DNA of 64,000 bases from Cohnella sp. OV330 (GCF_900112065.1 NZ_FOKE01000001.1:574828-638827), one strand, 5' to 3'; counted from the stretch's first letter, positions 53,734 to 63,406 are shown. Numbers and translations: made by a program. The notes: a model not told the origin generated them from the letters alone.

Positions 53734-55961
53734 GGGATCGCTTCCTTCCATTCTGTGCGGAATTCGTTCACGGGTGCCTGAATTGCCGTATGTCCGTTGA
53801 CCGCGATGACCAGCTCGTCTCCGCCTACGACGCCGAGCTTCTGCGCCGGTACGCCTTGTTCGGCGAGCCAGGCTTCGAGCGCCGCTGCGGACCCCGGTTT
53901 GACCGACAGCAAAATGCGCGATTGCGATTCGCTGAACAGCGCCAGGTCCGGACGCAGGTTGGTCGTGAAGTCGACCTTCGCCCCGAGACCGCGGCCGAAC
54001 GTCGCCTCCGCTACCGCCGCAGCCAGTCCGCCTTCGGACAGGTCGTGCGCCGAAGCGACGAGGCCTTGGCGGATCGCGCCGAGCACGGCGCCGTGCAGCG
54101 CTTTTTCCACAGCCAGGTCGATGACCGGCGGGCGGCCTTCGGTCAGGCCGTGTACCGCGTATTGGAACTCGCTGCCGCCGATCTCCGCCTTCGTCTCGCC
54201 GAGCAAGTAGATGACGTCGCCTTCAGCCTTGAATTCTTGCGTCGTGATGTGGTCGATGTCCGTGATCAGGCCGACCATGCCGACGACCGGCGTCGGGTAG
54301 ATCGCGCCCTTGGCGTTCTCGTTGTACAGCGACACGTTGCCGCCGATGACCGGCGTCTCGAGGAAGCGGCAGGCTTCGGCCATGCCGTCGACCGACTTTT
54401 CCATCTGCCAGAACACTTCCGGCTTCTCCGGCGAGCCGAAGTTGAGGTTGTCCGTGATCGCGAGCGGCTCGCCGCCCGAGCAGACGATGTTGCGCGCCGC
54501 TTCGGCGACGGCGATGCGTCCGCCGACCTCAGGGTCGAGGTACACATAGCGGCCGTTGCAGTCCGTCGTCATCGCAAGCGCCTTGCGCGTGCCGCGAATC
54601 GCGACGACTGCGGCATCCGAGCCGGGAACGACCGCGGTCGACGTGCGGACTTGGTAGTCGTACTGGCTGTAAACCCACTCCTTGCTCGCGAGCGAAGGAG
54701 AGCCGAGCACCTTTTTCAGCGAATCCGTCAGGTCGAGCATTTGCTCGTAGCGGTTCGTATCGATGGAGCCGTTTTTCAGATAGTAATCCGGCACCTTGGA
54801 AGGCTTGTTGTACACCGGGCAGTCGTCGACGAGCGCCTTGACCGGCATGTCCGCGACCTCTTCGCCCTTGTGGAACAGGCGGAGACGGCCGTCGTCCGTC
54901 ACCTTGCCGACCTTCGCGCAGTGCAGTCCCCAACGCTCGAAGATCGCCTTGGCTTGCGCCTCGTGATGCGGCTCAGTAACGAAAAGCATGCGCTCTTGCG
55001 ACTCGGACAGCATCATCTCGTAGGCAGTCATGCCTTCTTCGCGCTGCGGCACCTCGTCGAGGTACAGCTCCATGCCGTTGCCCGCCTTGCTCGCCATCTC
55101 GGCGCTCGAGCAGGTGAGGCCCGCTGCGCCCATGTCCTGGATGCCGAGCACGATGCCGGAGTCGATCAGCTCGAGCGTCGCTTCCATGACGAGCTTCTCC
55201 ATGAACGGATCGCCGACCTGGACGGCGGAGCGCTTGGCTTCGGACTCGGCGGTCAAATCCTCGGACGCGAACGTCGCGCCGTGGATGCCGTCGCGGCCGG
55301 TGGCCGGACCGACGTAGAACACCGGGTTGCCGACGCCCTTGGCGACGCCGCGTTGGATCTTGTCGTGGTCGATGAGGCCGACGCACATCGCGTTGACGAG
55401 CGGGTTGCCCTCATACGCTTCGTCGAACATAACCTCGCCCGCGACCGTCGGGATGCCGATGCAGTTGCCGTAGCCGGCGATGCCGCTGACGACATGCTCG
55501 AACAGGTACTTGACGCGGTCGCTCTCGAGCTTGCCGAAACGCAGCGAGTTGAGCAGCGCGATCGGACGGGATCCCATCGAAAAGATGTCGCGGATGATGC
55601 CGCCGACGCCGGTCGCGGCGCCTTGATACGGCTCGACCGCGGACGGGTGGTTGTGCGACTCGATCTTGAAGACGACGGCTTGCTTGTCGCCGATGTCGAC
55701 GATGCCTGCGCCTTCGCCCGGTCCCATCAGGACGCGCGGGCCGGTCGTCGGGAAGCGGCGGAGCAGCGGCTTGGAGTTCTTGTACGCGCAGTGCTCGGAC
55801 CACATGACGCTGAACACGCCGATCTCGGTGTAGTTCGGCTGGCGTCCGAGGAAACCGCAGATGAGTTCGAATTCGGAATCGGAGACTCCGAATTGCTTGT
55901 AGATTTTCTGCTCGGCGATCTGCTGGACCGTCGGTTCTTTAGCGGGTGCTTGCTGCGCCAT
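53718..55961 (-). CDS. purL: FGAM synthase large subunit
   Basis: 747 residues, the small-type PurL that works with PurS and PurQ (step 4). Motifs: [64 protein letters not shown] and [16 protein letters not shown]. Overlaps purQ by 23 bp and purF by 16 bp, implying coupled translation of the complex. Confidence 0.98.
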   Translation of the reverse strand: MAQQAPAKEPTVQQIAEQKIYKQFGVSDSEFELICGFLGRQPNYTEIGVFSVMWSEHCAYKNSKPLLRRFPTTGPRVLMGPGEGAGIVDIGDKQAVVFKIESHNHPSAVEPYQGAATGVGGIIRDIFSMGSRPIALLNSLRFGKLESDRVKYLFEHVVSGIAGYGNCIGIPTVAGEVMFDEAYEGNPLVNAMCVGLIDHDKIQRGVAKGVGNPVFYVGPATGRDGIHGATFASEDLTAESEAKRSAVQVGDPFMEKLVMEATLELIDSGIVLGIQDMGAAGLTCSSAEMASKAGNGMELYLDEVPQREEGMTAYEMMLSESQERMLFVTEPHHEAQAKAIFERWGLHCAKVGKVTDDGRLRLFHKGEEVADMPVKALVDDCPVYNKPSKVPDYYLKNGSIDTNRYEQMLDLTDSLKKVLGSPSLASKEWVYSQYDYQVRTSTAVVPGSDAAVVAIRGTRKALAMTTDCNGRYVYLDPEVGGRIAVAEAARNIVCSGGEPLAITDNLNFGSPEKPEVFWQMEKSVDGMAEACRFLETPVIGGNVSLYNENAKGAIYPTPVVGMVGLITDIDHITTQEFKAEGDVIYLLGETKAEIGGSEFQYAVHGLTEGRPPVIDLAVEKALHGAVLGAIRQGLVASAHDLSEGGLAAAVAEATFGRGLGAKVDFTTNLRPDLALFSESQSRILLSVKPGSAAALEAWLAEQGVPAQKLGVVGGDELVIAVNGHTAIQAPVNEFRTEWKEAIPCRMK

Positions 55962-56631
55962 TGCGTTCCCTCCAAGCGTTCAGTACTGACGTAAACATCT
56001 TCGCGCCGTCCGCCGAGCCGAGCAGCTCGCTGACCGCGCGCTCCGGGTGCGGCATCATGCCGACGACGTTGCCCGCTTCGTTCGAGATGCCGGCGATGTT
56101 GCCGACCGAGCCGTTCGGGTTCAAGCCGTCATAGGTGAAAACGATCTGGCCGTTCGCCTTGAGGCTCGCCAGCGTCTCTTCGTCGCAGTAGTAATTGCCT
56201 TCGCCATGCGCGATCGGAATCGTGACGACCTCGCCCTTTTCATAGTCGCGGGTGAACGCGGTGTTCGCGTTCTCGACGCGCAGGCCAACCGGGTGGCAGC
56301 GGAACTTGAGGCTGTTGTTGCGGATGAGCGCGCCGGGCAGGAGACCCGCCTCGGTGAGCACCTGGAAGCCGTTGCACACGCCGAGCACGAACTTGCCCTC
56401 GGCCGCGGCCTTGCGCACTTCGTTCATGACCGGGGCGAGCTGGGCGATCGCGCCGCAGCGCAGGTAGTCGCCGTAGGAGAAGCCGCCCGGCACGAGAATG
56501 CCGTCATAGGCGGACAGGTCGGTAGCCGTTTGCCAGACATAATCGACATCCTCGCCCAGCACGTCGACGACCGCGTTATACATGTCCAGGTCGCAGTTGG
56601 AGCCCGGGAATACGATGACCGCGAATTTCAT
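55939..56631 (-). CDS. purQ: FGAM synthase glutaminase subunit
   Basis: 230 residues. Class I amidotransferase that feeds ammonia to PurL. Catalytic Cys in [10 protein letters not shown], His/Glu in [12 protein letters not shown]. Start [17 protein letters not shown]. 6 bp after purS. Confidence 0.98.
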   Translation of the reverse strand: MKFAVIVFPGSNCDLDMYNAVVDVLGEDVDYVWQTATDLSAYDGILVPGGFSYGDYLRCGAIAQLAPVMNEVRKAAAEGKFVLGVCNGFQVLTEAGLLPGALIRNNSLKFRCHPVGLRVENANTAFTRDYEKGEVVTIPIAHGEGNYYCDEETLASLKANGQIVFTYDGLNPNGSVGNIAGISNEAGNVVGMMPHPERAVSELLGSADGAKMFTSVLNAWRERNGAASTR

Positions 56632-56637
56632 GAGGTC

Positions 56638-56880
56638 TCAGCCCTCCAGTTCGAATCGGTAGTCTTCGATGACGGTGTTGGCGAGCAGCTTTTCGCACAT
56701 GGCCTTCACGCGCTCTTCGGCAACGGCGCGGTCGGTCGTATCGATCGTGAGCTCCATGTACTTGCCGATGCGGACCTTCGCGACTTCGTCGAAGCCGAGC
56801 GTCTGCAGCGAGCCTTGAACGGCGTTGCCTTGCGGGTCGAGCACGTTTTCCTTGATCGTCACGTATACCGTTGCTTTCAT
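56638..56880 (-). CDS. purS: FGAM synthase subunit PurS
   Basis: 80 residues, ATG after GGAGGAG. Small bridging protein of the PurLQS complex (KATVYVTIKENVLDPQGNAVQGSLQTLGF). The gene order purS-Q-L is standard for Bacilli. Confidence 0.97.
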   Translation of the reverse strand: MKATVYVTIKENVLDPQGNAVQGSLQTLGFDEVAKVRIGKYMELTIDTTDRAVAEERVKAMCEKLLANTVIEDYRFELEG

Positions 56881-57035
56881 GGGATGGGTCTCCTCCTGGA
56901 TAGGGACATGGGATAGGGGATGTATGGTCGAAAGTAGAGCGACGGAGGCAAAGTTACGGCGAGCTGCGGACGGGATTGCGGATGAAAGGGCGACGAGTGG
57001 CGCAAACCTTTCTCCTTGACCGGCTGCGCGGCGGG
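56881..57035. other. Non-coding start of purS-purC gap
   Basis: Part of a 436-bp gap within the operon. G-rich on the plus strand, no gene or T-run terminator seen; the rest of the gap is a repeat array. Confidence 0.5.
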
Positions 57036-57275
57036 GAATAACTGCAAAAGTGCAGCTATTTGTCGCGCACCAGCGCCCCGGAGCTATATAACTGCAAATA
57101 TGCAGCTATTTCAGCTCCGTGCCCGCGCAACGCTGCAAATGCCCGAAAATAAATGTATTTTTGCAGCTATTCCGGCGGCGCCATCTCAGTTGACGGAAAA
57201 CAGATGTATTTTTGCAGCTATTCCGGCGGCGCCATCTCAGTTGACGGAAAACAGATGTATTTTTGCAGTTATCGG
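57036..57275. repeat. Tandem array inside pur operon with TGCAGCTATT units
   Basis: TGCAGCTATT (or TGCAGTTAT) occurs at 57050, 57100, 57161, 57212 and 57263; steps 50, 61, 51, 51. The units 57161-57211 and 57212-57262 are identical 51-mers. The first two form CTGCA-loop-TGCAG hairpins. It fills most of the purS-purC gap. A frame stays open with a 17-residue repeat (e.g. CIFAAIPAAPSQLTENR), but no ribosome site is seen. Confidence 0.88.
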
Positions 57276-57316
57276 CGACGATAGCGGCGATTGCTCAAGC
57301 CGCGAATCGCGAGCCG

Positions 57317-58240
57317 CTAGTACTTGACCGCCTGGAACGTGTTGAAGCCGTAACTCGTCGGCTCCGTCAGCCGGCGGTAAATCTCCTGGTAGCGCGCCGT
57401 AGTCGCATTCACCACATCGTCCGGGAGGCGCGGCGGCGTGCTGTCGCGATCCCAATCCGTGCTGAGCAGGTACGTGCGTACCGGCTCCTTGTCCATGCTG
57501 TCAATCTCGATGTCGAGCTCGTACTTCTCTTCGGCCCAGAAGCGCGAGGAATCCGGCGTGAACAACTCGTCGATCAGGATGATCTCGTCGCCCAGCAGAC
57601 CGAACTCGAACTTGCAGTCCGCCAGGATGATGCTCTTGTGCTCGCATACCGCGAGCGCGTAATCGTATAGCAGGAGGCTGCGCTTGCGAAGGCCGGCGGC
57701 CAGCTCCGAGCCGATGCGGCGCTCCATCTCCTCGAAGGAGATGTCCTCGTCGTGGCCGACGTCGTTTTTGCCCGCAGGGGTAAAGATCGGCTCCTCCAGC
57801 TTGGCGTTCTTGCGCAGGCCGGCGGGGAGCGGAATGCCGTTGACCTCGCCGTTCTTCTGGTACTGCCGCCAGCCGCCGCCCGTGATGTAGCCGCGCACGA
57901 CGCACTCGATGTCGATCCGCTTCGCCTTTTTCGTGACCATGATCCGCCCGGCCAGCTTGTCGGGTTCGGAGACGAGGTCGCCCAGCTTGCGGACGTCCGT
58001 ATGGACGACGTGATTGGGAACGAGATCCTTCGTCTTGTCGAACCAGAAGGCGCTAAGGCCGTTCAGCACCTTGCCCTTCTCGGGAACGGCGGGGTCGAGC
58101 ACGTAGTCGAACGCCGAGATCCGGTCGGTCACGACGATGAGCAGATGCTCGCCGAGATCGTAGAGCTCCCTGACCTTGCCCTTGTGGATGAGCGGCGCCT
58201 TGACGAGCCCTTCCGCGGTAGATAACGCTTCTGTAGACAT
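57317..58240 (-). CDS. purC: SAICAR synthase
   Basis: 307 residues from the ATG at 58240 after GGAGG. Motifs: KGKVRELYDLGEHLLIVVTDRISAFDYVL, ECVVRGYITGGGWRQYQ and DELFTPDSSRFWA. It is of the longer (~300 residue) SAICAR synthase type, not the ~240-residue B. subtilis type. Step 7 of the pathway. Followed by a 436-bp repeat-bearing gap before purS. Confidence 0.97.
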   Translation of the reverse strand: MSTEALSTAEGLVKAPLIHKGKVRELYDLGEHLLIVVTDRISAFDYVLDPAVPEKGKVLNGLSAFWFDKTKDLVPNHVVHTDVRKLGDLVSEPDKLAGRIMVTKKAKRIDIECVVRGYITGGGWRQYQKNGEVNGIPLPAGLRKNAKLEEPIFTPAGKNDVGHDEDISFEEMERRIGSELAAGLRKRSLLLYDYALAVCEHKSIILADCKFEFGLLGDEIILIDELFTPDSSRFWAEEKYELDIEIDSMDKEPVRTYLLSTDWDRDSTPPRLPDDVVNATTARYQEIYRRLTEPTSYGFNTFQAVKY

Positions 58241-58273
58241 GTCAGCCTCCTGCATTCTTTATATAAGAAGAGA

Positions 58274-59569
58274 TTATTCCAGACCGAGCCGCTTGAAAAT
58301 CGTCTCGACGTGCTTCAGGTGCCACGAAGGGTTGAACGCGTCCGCGATCTCTTCGGCGCTCAGGGCGTCGGTGATCTCTTTCGTCTCGGAGACGATGGAC
58401 TGGAAGTCGCGCTGCTCTTCCCAGGCTTGCATCGCGCGCGGCTGAACCGTATCGTACGCCTGCTCGCGGGAGAAGCCTTTGTCGATCAGCTTCGTCATGA
58501 TGCGGCCGGAGAACGGCACGTTGTAGGTGCTGCGCATGTTGCGCTTCATGTTCTCGGGGAAAACCTGCAGGTTTTTCACGATGTTGCCGAAGCGGTTCAG
58601 CATGTAGTTCAGCAGCATCGTCGCGTCCGGCAGAATGATGCGTTCGACGGAGGAGTGAGAGATATCGCGCTCGTGCCACAGCGCCACGTTTTCGTAGGCG
58701 GTGATCATGTGGCCGCGGATGACGCGGGAGAGGCCGCTGATGTTCTCGCAGCCGATCGGATTGCGCTTGTGCGGCATCGCCGACGAGCCCTTCTGGCCCT
58801 TGGCGAACGGCTCTTCGACTTCGCGGAACTCGCTCTTCTGCAGCGCGCGGATCTCGGTCGCGAACTTGTCGAGCGAAGAGCCGATGAGCGCCAGCGTCGC
58901 CATGTACTCGGCGTGGCGGTCGCGCTGCAGCGTCTGCGTGGAGATCGGCGCCGCGCTGATGCCGAGCTTGTCGCACACGTACTGCTCGACGAACGGGTCG
59001 AGGTTGGCGTAGGTGCCGACCGCGCCGGACATTTTGCCGTACTGGACTTCGTCCGCGGCTCTGCGGAAGCGCTCGAGGTTGCGCTTCATCTCTTCGTGCC
59101 ACAGCGCGAGCTTCAGGCCGAACGTCGTCGGCTCCGCGTGCACGCCGTGCGTGCGACCCATCATCGGGGTCGACTTATATTGAATCGCCTGGTCGCGAAG
59201 GATGGCGATGAAGTTCACGAGGTCGCGCTCGAGAATCTCGTTGGCTTGCTTCAGCACGTAGCCGAGGGCGGTGTCGACGACATCCGTCGACGTCATGCCG
59301 TAGTGCACCCACTTGCGCTCCTCGCCGAGGCTCTCGGATACGGCGCGCGTGAACGCGATGACGTCGTGGCGGGTCTCCTGCTCGATCTCGTAGATCCGGT
59401 CGATGTCGAACTTGGCGTTCTCGCGCAGCAGCACGGTGTCCGCCTTCGGGATATGGCCGAGCTCCGCCCAAGCCTCGCAAGCGCACAGCTCGACTTCGAG
59501 CCATGCTTTGAATTTGTTTTCTTCGGTCCAGATAGCCCGCATCTCGGGGCGGCTGTAGCGTTCGATCAT
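58274..59569 (-). CDS. purB: Adenylosuccinate lyase
   Basis: 431 residues. Fumarase/aspartase superfamily; signature [22 protein letters not shown], and [16 protein letters not shown]. Acts twice in purine synthesis (SAICAR and adenylosuccinate). Next to purC and purK. Confidence 0.98.
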   Translation of the reverse strand: MIERYSRPEMRAIWTEENKFKAWLEVELCACEAWAELGHIPKADTVLLRENAKFDIDRIYEIEQETRHDVIAFTRAVSESLGEERKWVHYGMTSTDVVDTALGYVLKQANEILERDLVNFIAILRDQAIQYKSTPMMGRTHGVHAEPTTFGLKLALWHEEMKRNLERFRRAADEVQYGKMSGAVGTYANLDPFVEQYVCDKLGISAAPISTQTLQRDRHAEYMATLALIGSSLDKFATEIRALQKSEFREVEEPFAKGQKGSSAMPHKRNPIGCENISGLSRVIRGHMITAYENVALWHERDISHSSVERIILPDATMLLNYMLNRFGNIVKNLQVFPENMKRNMRSTYNVPFSGRIMTKLIDKGFSREQAYDTVQPRAMQAWEEQRDFQSIVSETKEITDALSAEEIADAFNPSWHLKHVETIFKRLGLE

Positions 59570-59575
59570 GATGGA

Positions 59576-60865
59576 TTAGACCCTCCAAATGGTTGATTCG
59601 TCGATCCATGCGAGCGCGGCTTCGGTATCCGCGGCCAGCACGTTGACATGGCCCATCTTGCGCCCGGTCTTGGCTTCGGCCTTGCCGTACAGGTGAATCT
59701 TCATCGCGACGCCGAGCCTGTCGGCCTCCGGATCGCGCGACTGCATCCAGTCCAACAGCGGCTCGACATGCTCGCCTAGGATATTGCCCATCACGACGGG
59801 CGACAATAGCGAGGTGTCGCCGAGCGGGAGGTCGCAGATCGCGCGGATATGCTGCTCGAACTGGGACGTGCGGCACGCCTCCATCGTATAGTGCCCGGAA
59901 TTGTGCGGCCGCGGCGCCAGCTCGTTGACGAACAGCGTGCCGTCCTTGGCGACGAACATCTCGACCGCGATCAAGCCGACGGCGCCGAGCGTCTCCGCGA
60001 TCGACACCGCGAGGCGCTCCGCCTCGGCGATGACGGCGTCCGGCACCCGCGCGGGCACGATGGACAAATGCAATATATTGCGAACGTGAATATTCTCGGC
60101 AGGGGGGAACGTTCGGATCTCTCCCGACGGCCTGCGCGCGGCGATGACCGAGATCTCCCGCTCGAAGTCGATGAACTTCTCGAGCACGAGCTCGGTGCCG
60201 GCGCGGCTCGCCTCGTCCCAGGCGAGAGCCAGCGCGTCCGTCCCGCGCAGCACCCATTGGCCCTTGCCGTCGTAGCCGCCGGTCGCCGTCTTCAGCACGG
60301 CGGGCAAGCCCAGGCGCTCGGCCGCCTCCTGCAGGTCGGCGAAGCTGGCGATCTCGGCGTAAGGCGCGACCCGCGCGCCCGCCGCCTCGATGGCGCGCTT
60401 CTCGCGCAGCCGATGCTGCGTCGTATGCAGCAGGGCGCTGCCCTGCGGCACGTACGATTCGGCCTCCAGCATCGCCGCGACGTCCGCGTCCACGTTCTCG
60501 AACTCATACGTGATGACGTCGCTGCGGCGCGCCAGCTCGCGCGCCGCGTCGCGGTCGGCGTAGCCGGCCACGATCTGCTCGGCCGTCTGGCCGCAAGGCG
60601 CGTCCGGCGTCGGATCGAGCGCCACGAATCGGTAGCCCATCCGGCTGCCCGCGTGCGCCAGCATCCGTCCCAGCTGCCCGCCGCCCAGGACGCCGATCGT
60701 GGCGCCCGGCAAGATCGGACGAGCCGGCTTCGCGCCGACTACGGCCGCCTGGCCGCCCTGCGCCGCTCCGTTCTGCAGGCCGCCGACCGGCCCGCAGCCG
60801 TCGACGCCGCATGCCTCGCCTTCGCCGCCCAGCAGTCCTTCAAGCTCGCGATTCAGCCCGCTCAT
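59576..60865 (-). CDS. purK: N5-carboxyaminoimidazole ribonucleotide synthase
   Basis: 429 residues, about 50 longer than usual at the N-terminus. The ATP-grasp fold begins at [19 protein letters not shown] (~56); before it is a Gly/Ala-rich stretch ([15 protein letters not shown]). The ATG at 60865 overlaps purE by 4 bp (ATGA), which supports this start. Other motifs: [27 protein letters not shown]. Step 6a with PurE. Confidence 0.96.
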   Translation of the reverse strand: MSGLNRELEGLLGGEGEACGVDGCGPVGGLQNGAAQGGQAAVVGAKPARPILPGATIGVLGGGQLGRMLAHAGSRMGYRFVALDPTPDAPCGQTAEQIVAGYADRDAARELARRSDVITYEFENVDADVAAMLEAESYVPQGSALLHTTQHRLREKRAIEAAGARVAPYAEIASFADLQEAAERLGLPAVLKTATGGYDGKGQWVLRGTDALALAWDEASRAGTELVLEKFIDFEREISVIAARRPSGEIRTFPPAENIHVRNILHLSIVPARVPDAVIAEAERLAVSIAETLGAVGLIAVEMFVAKDGTLFVNELAPRPHNSGHYTMEACRTSQFEQHIRAICDLPLGDTSLLSPVVMGNILGEHVEPLLDWMQSRDPEADRLGVAMKIHLYGKAEAKTGRKMGHVNVLAADTEAALAWIDESTIWRV

Positions 60866-61347
60866 GGCAGCACCGCGTTGTCCAGCACGTCCTGCGTGAT
60901 CCGCTCGCGCCGCGCGGCGACGCGCGCCTGCACGTCCGCGTCGAACGCGCCGACGATCTGCGCCGCCAGCAGGCCGGCGTTCGTGGCGCCGGCCGCGCCG
61001 ATCGCGACCGTCGCGACCGGGATGCCCCCCGGCATCTGGACGATCGACAACAACGAGTCCAGCCCGTTCAGGGCGGCGGACTTCACGGGCACGCCGATGA
61101 CGGGCAGGACGGTCTTCGCGGCGACCATGCCGGGCAGATGCGCCGCGCCGCCGGCGCCGGCCACGATGACCTTGAGCCCGCGCTGCGCCGCGGATTCCGC
61201 GTATTCGAACATGAGATCCGGCGTACGATGCGCCGATACGACTTTTTTCTCATAGGGGACGTTCAGTTCGTCCAGCACCTCGCACGCCTTCTTCATCGTC
61301 TCCCAATCGGACGTGCTGCCCATGATGACCCCGACGATTGCCGACAT
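60862..61347 (-). CDS. purE: N5-CAIR mutase
   Basis: 161 residues. Class I Pur[33 protein letters not shown] and [33 protein letters not shown]. First gene of the pur operon, ATG after AAAGGGTGG, overlapping purK by 4 bp. Its ~370-nt leader has the guanine riboswitch. Confidence 0.98.
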   Translation of the reverse strand: MSAIVGVIMGSTSDWETMKKACEVLDELNVPYEKKVVSAHRTPDLMFEYAESAAQRGLKVIVAGAGGAAHLPGMVAAKTVLPVIGVPVKSAALNGLDSLLSIVQMPGGIPVATVAIGAAGATNAGLLAAQIVGAFDADVQARVAARRERITQDVLDNAVLP

Positions 61348-61476
61348 GGTTCCACCCTTTCCCCCGTTAGCTTTTCCTCATTGTCATTATTGCACAAATT
61401 CCGTCGCAACTTGTCCGGTCCGCGAATCCGTCCGCACGTTGCGGCGATCCCCCGGCACGGACCCGGCCTAAAGCGC

Positions 61477-61508
61477 AAAAAAGGGCGACTTCCGGCCGTT
61501 GTCGGCCC
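61477..61508 (-). terminator. Terminator in pur leader
   Basis: GGGCCGAC / GTCGCCC stem with an inner GGCC pairing (61483-61508), followed by TTTTTT on the minus strand. It lies ~120 nt after the riboswitch aptamer and ~130 nt before purE, so it is the probable off-state terminator. Confidence 0.8.
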
Positions 61509-61627
61509 TCCGTCTAACCCCGTCTCTCACCCTATATTCCCGGCTTCGCTCCCAGGCGCCGCAAAGGCGCAACGCGTTCCTTCCCGCGAGGGATCGTCCC
61601 GCATTCCGCCTATCGTCCGTCCGAGAG

Positions 61628-61694
61628 CTCGTAGTCCGGAAATTTAAGGTCTCCGGGTAGAGACGATCGGGCCTTATTCCCGATAATATACGAG
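61628..61694 (-). promoter_or_regulatory. Purine (guanine-type) riboswitch aptamer of pur operon
   Basis: Minus-strand P1 arms CTCGTA / TACGAG close a three-way junction with TATTAT in J1/2, TCTCTACC in J2/3 and the P3 loop region. The specificity position reads C in GGACTACGAG (GACTAC), which marks guanine rather than adenine binding. Ligand binding should favour the terminator at 61483 and turn off all twelve pur genes. Confidence 0.93.
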
Positions 61695-61721
61695 CGATTC
61701 CGATTCTGTTTGCCGGTTTTT

Positions 61722-61751
61722 AGTTTAACCCAAACCTCACATGTCTGTCAA
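61722..61751 (-). promoter_or_regulatory. pur operon promoter
   Basis: -35 TTGACA (61746-61751), 18-base spacer, -10 TAAACT (61722-61727). TSS would lie just before the riboswitch aptamer. Confidence 0.8.
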
Positions 61752-61755
61752 ACGA

Positions 61756-61800
61756 AAAGGCGAACGCTAACGATTGCAGAAAAAACGAATGTTCGGATTT
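61756..61800 (-). promoter_or_regulatory. Pair of PurBox-like sites (PurR)
   Basis: AAATCCGAACATT on the minus strand (61788-61800) matches the PurBox AWWWCCGAACWWT at every position. A second, opposed and weaker copy lies at 61756-61768 (AGCGTTCGCCTTT on the minus strand), 19 bases away. They sit directly upstream of -35. This is the B. subtilis PurR layout, so the operon is likely under dual control. Confidence 0.75.
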
Positions 61801-62084
61801 TAGCCCTGCAATTCCGAGGGTGAAGGTTAGATTAAGAAATTTTCAGTAAATTTAAGATTATGAAGGTTAAACAAAAGCAGCGACTCCGAAGAGAACGCTT
61901 CACGGCCGTGTCGAAGGGCGGGAGCAGCGGCGGTCGGAGCCCCGAAAATAAACAATGCTCGCGTCCACTTCTATGACACGCCTCATCCGTGCCGGCGATT
62001 GAGCATCGTCGCTACTCGGTATGCCCTGCTCCGGTATGGCCTGCTGCGGCAAGTCACGGCAGCGCGAGCCAGACATTGCGCCCC
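61801..62084. other. Non-coding region right of pur promoter
   Basis: About 280 bp. AT-rich on the left (61,801-61,880), GC-rich later. No gene, terminator or clear promoter was seen. Confidence 0.4.
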
Positions 62085-62250
62085 CGCTATCGCCGCGTTC
62101 ATGCACAGAATATGTGCATCTTGGCTCTACACGGGCAATTCGCCGGCGCCATCGCGGCGTTCATGCACAGAATATGTGCATCTTGGCGTTGGCCGGGCGT
62201 TGTGCTGACGCCATCACCGTGTACATGCACAGAATATGTGCATCCTGGCA
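62085..62250. repeat. Array of three ATGCACA stem-loops
   Basis: ATGCACAgaataTGTGCAT starts at 62101, 62163 and 62224 (steps 62 and 61), each followed by CTTGGC or CCTGGC and preceded by a CATCRCNGYGT-like stretch. Perfect 7-bp arms with a 5-base loop in all three copies. Confidence 0.85.
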
Positions 62251-62299
62251 TCGTCGCCCGCGATCCTTACTCGCTGCCGCTTGACCGGCACATCGCCCC

Positions 62300-62510
62300 T
62301 TCTCGCTGCCGCTCAGTAGAATGTGTAGACGCAGGTCAACACTTCTCCTCTACTCGCTCCCGCTCGGAACAATGTATTGACCTACGTCAACACTTCGCCT
62401 CTACTCGCTCCCGCTCGGCACAATGTATTGACCTACATCAACACTTCGCCTCTTCTCGCTCCCGCTCGGCACAATGTATTGACGTAGGTCAACACTTCAC
62501 CCCGCTCGCG
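62300..62510. repeat. Tandem array, four 51-bp units with TTGAC stem-loop
   Basis: AATGTATTGAC (first copy AATGTGTAGAC) begins at 62320, 62371, 62422 and 62473, exactly 51 bp apart. TTGAC / GTCAA arms around CTAC, CTAC, CTAC-like or GTAG loops, then ACACTT and CTCGCTCCCGCTCGG. Same design and length as the 34.4-kb array. Confidence 0.9.
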
Positions 62511-62781
62511 TCCGCTCAGCAGTTGCCCATGCCCCATGCACGCCAGCAGTCAAATGAGTCCTACCACGAGCAGGGCCAGCGCCTGCTCCCGCAGGCTCCG
62601 CGCAACTCGCCGCTCCGAAGCCCCGCTCCGGAGGCCGTTGCCCGACAACATCGCGTTAACTCCGCCCCCGGACCATACAAAAATGGAGCGAAGCACGCCG
62701 CTCCACCCCAAAAACCATTCCTATAACGTCGACGTCCGACTTGCCGTATTCACGCTTGGCAACCGGTTCTACCTGCCGCCT
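62511..62781. other. Non-coding gap left of GNAT-like gene
   Basis: About 270 bp, GC-rich, without a gene, ribosome site or hairpin followed by T-run. Confidence 0.4.
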
Positions 62782-62813
62782 TAAAGAAAAAGACGCCTCA
62801 GGCCTGGGGCGCC
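62782..62813 (-). terminator. Terminator of GNAT/peptide operon
   Basis: GGCGCCCC / GAGGCGTC stem around AGGCCT (62792-62813), then TTTTTCTTT on the minus strand. The stop codon of the GNAT-like gene lies inside the hairpin. Confidence 0.75.
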
Positions 62814-63406
62814 ATTTGCTTCTTCTCGTGGGGCGTTATGATGGCCTCGGGCAGCGCCCCTCTTCGCGCCAATCGCGACGCGAGACCGCCTATCCAGGCG
62901 TCCAGCTCGCTTAGCGGCGCCTTGTACAGCGCCAGCCCCTCGACGACGGTCCGCGCCGCGCCGGGTAGCCGCGCGATCCGCGCGAACAGCCGCTCGTTCG
63001 GATCATGATCGGCGACGGTCCAGAACTGTACGTACGCGGCGTCCGGATTGCCCTCGCGAATCGAATCGACGAGCGCCCTGGCAGCGGCGAGGAACACGAC
63101 CGGCGATCTGCTGTCCGGTTCGATGAAGACGGTCTCGATCTGGCAGTTCTCCCGGTCTTCGTACTCGCCGGGCCCGGTGCCGTAGACAAAGCCGAATGCG
63201 CCGATCTTCTCGTAGGAATCCTCGCCATGGATGAGCGTAGCCCTGCCGAGCGCAAGCGGACTTGCAAGGAAACTTAGCTTGATCGCGAAGGGATACGGCA
63301 TATTGAGCGCATCGTGGCGCGATATGAGATAACGAAGGTAGGAGGCATGGTCCATATCGAGCTCGCAGTTCCGAAATATCAAGCTCTCGCCCGCGCTTAG
63401 CGTCAT
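62798..63406 (-). CDS. GNAT-like acetyltransferase-family protein (putative)
   Basis: 202 residues from the ATG at 63406 (MTLSAGESLIFRNCELDM), after GGAGGTGG; the frame extends 13 residues further without support. The fold pattern looks GNAT-like: an N-terminal helix pair, KIGAFGFVYGTG as a strand-turn, CQIETVFIEPDSRSPVVFLAAARALVDSIRE as acceptor/acyl-CoA strand and helix, then AYVQFWTVADHDPNERLFARIARLPG. The CoA motif is not classical, so the call is tentative. It lies 77 bp after the small peptide gene on the same strand. Confidence 0.6.
   Translation of the reverse strand: MTLSAGESLIFRNCELDMDHASYLRYLISRHDALNMPYPFAIKLSFLASPLALGRATLIHGEDSYEKIGAFGFVYGTGPGEYEDRENCQIETVFIEPDSRSPVVFLAAARALVDSIREGNPDAAYVQFWTVADHDPNERLFARIARLPGAARTVVEGLALYKAPLSELDAWIGGLASRLARRGALPEAIITPHEKKQMAPQA

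Noticed and set aside
53676-55994. Very long plus-strand open frame (772 codons)
   Set aside because: It is an antisense shadow of purL caused by high GC; composition is Arg/Asp/Val-rich without a family, and purL is certain on the other strand. The same holds for 19,997-21,616 (opposite leuA) and 10,375-12,042 (opposite copA).
62085-62510. CRISPR array
   Set aside because: The units repeat as a whole (repeat plus 'spacer' are alike), copy number is 3-4, and no cas gene is in the window. These are tandem intergenic repeats.
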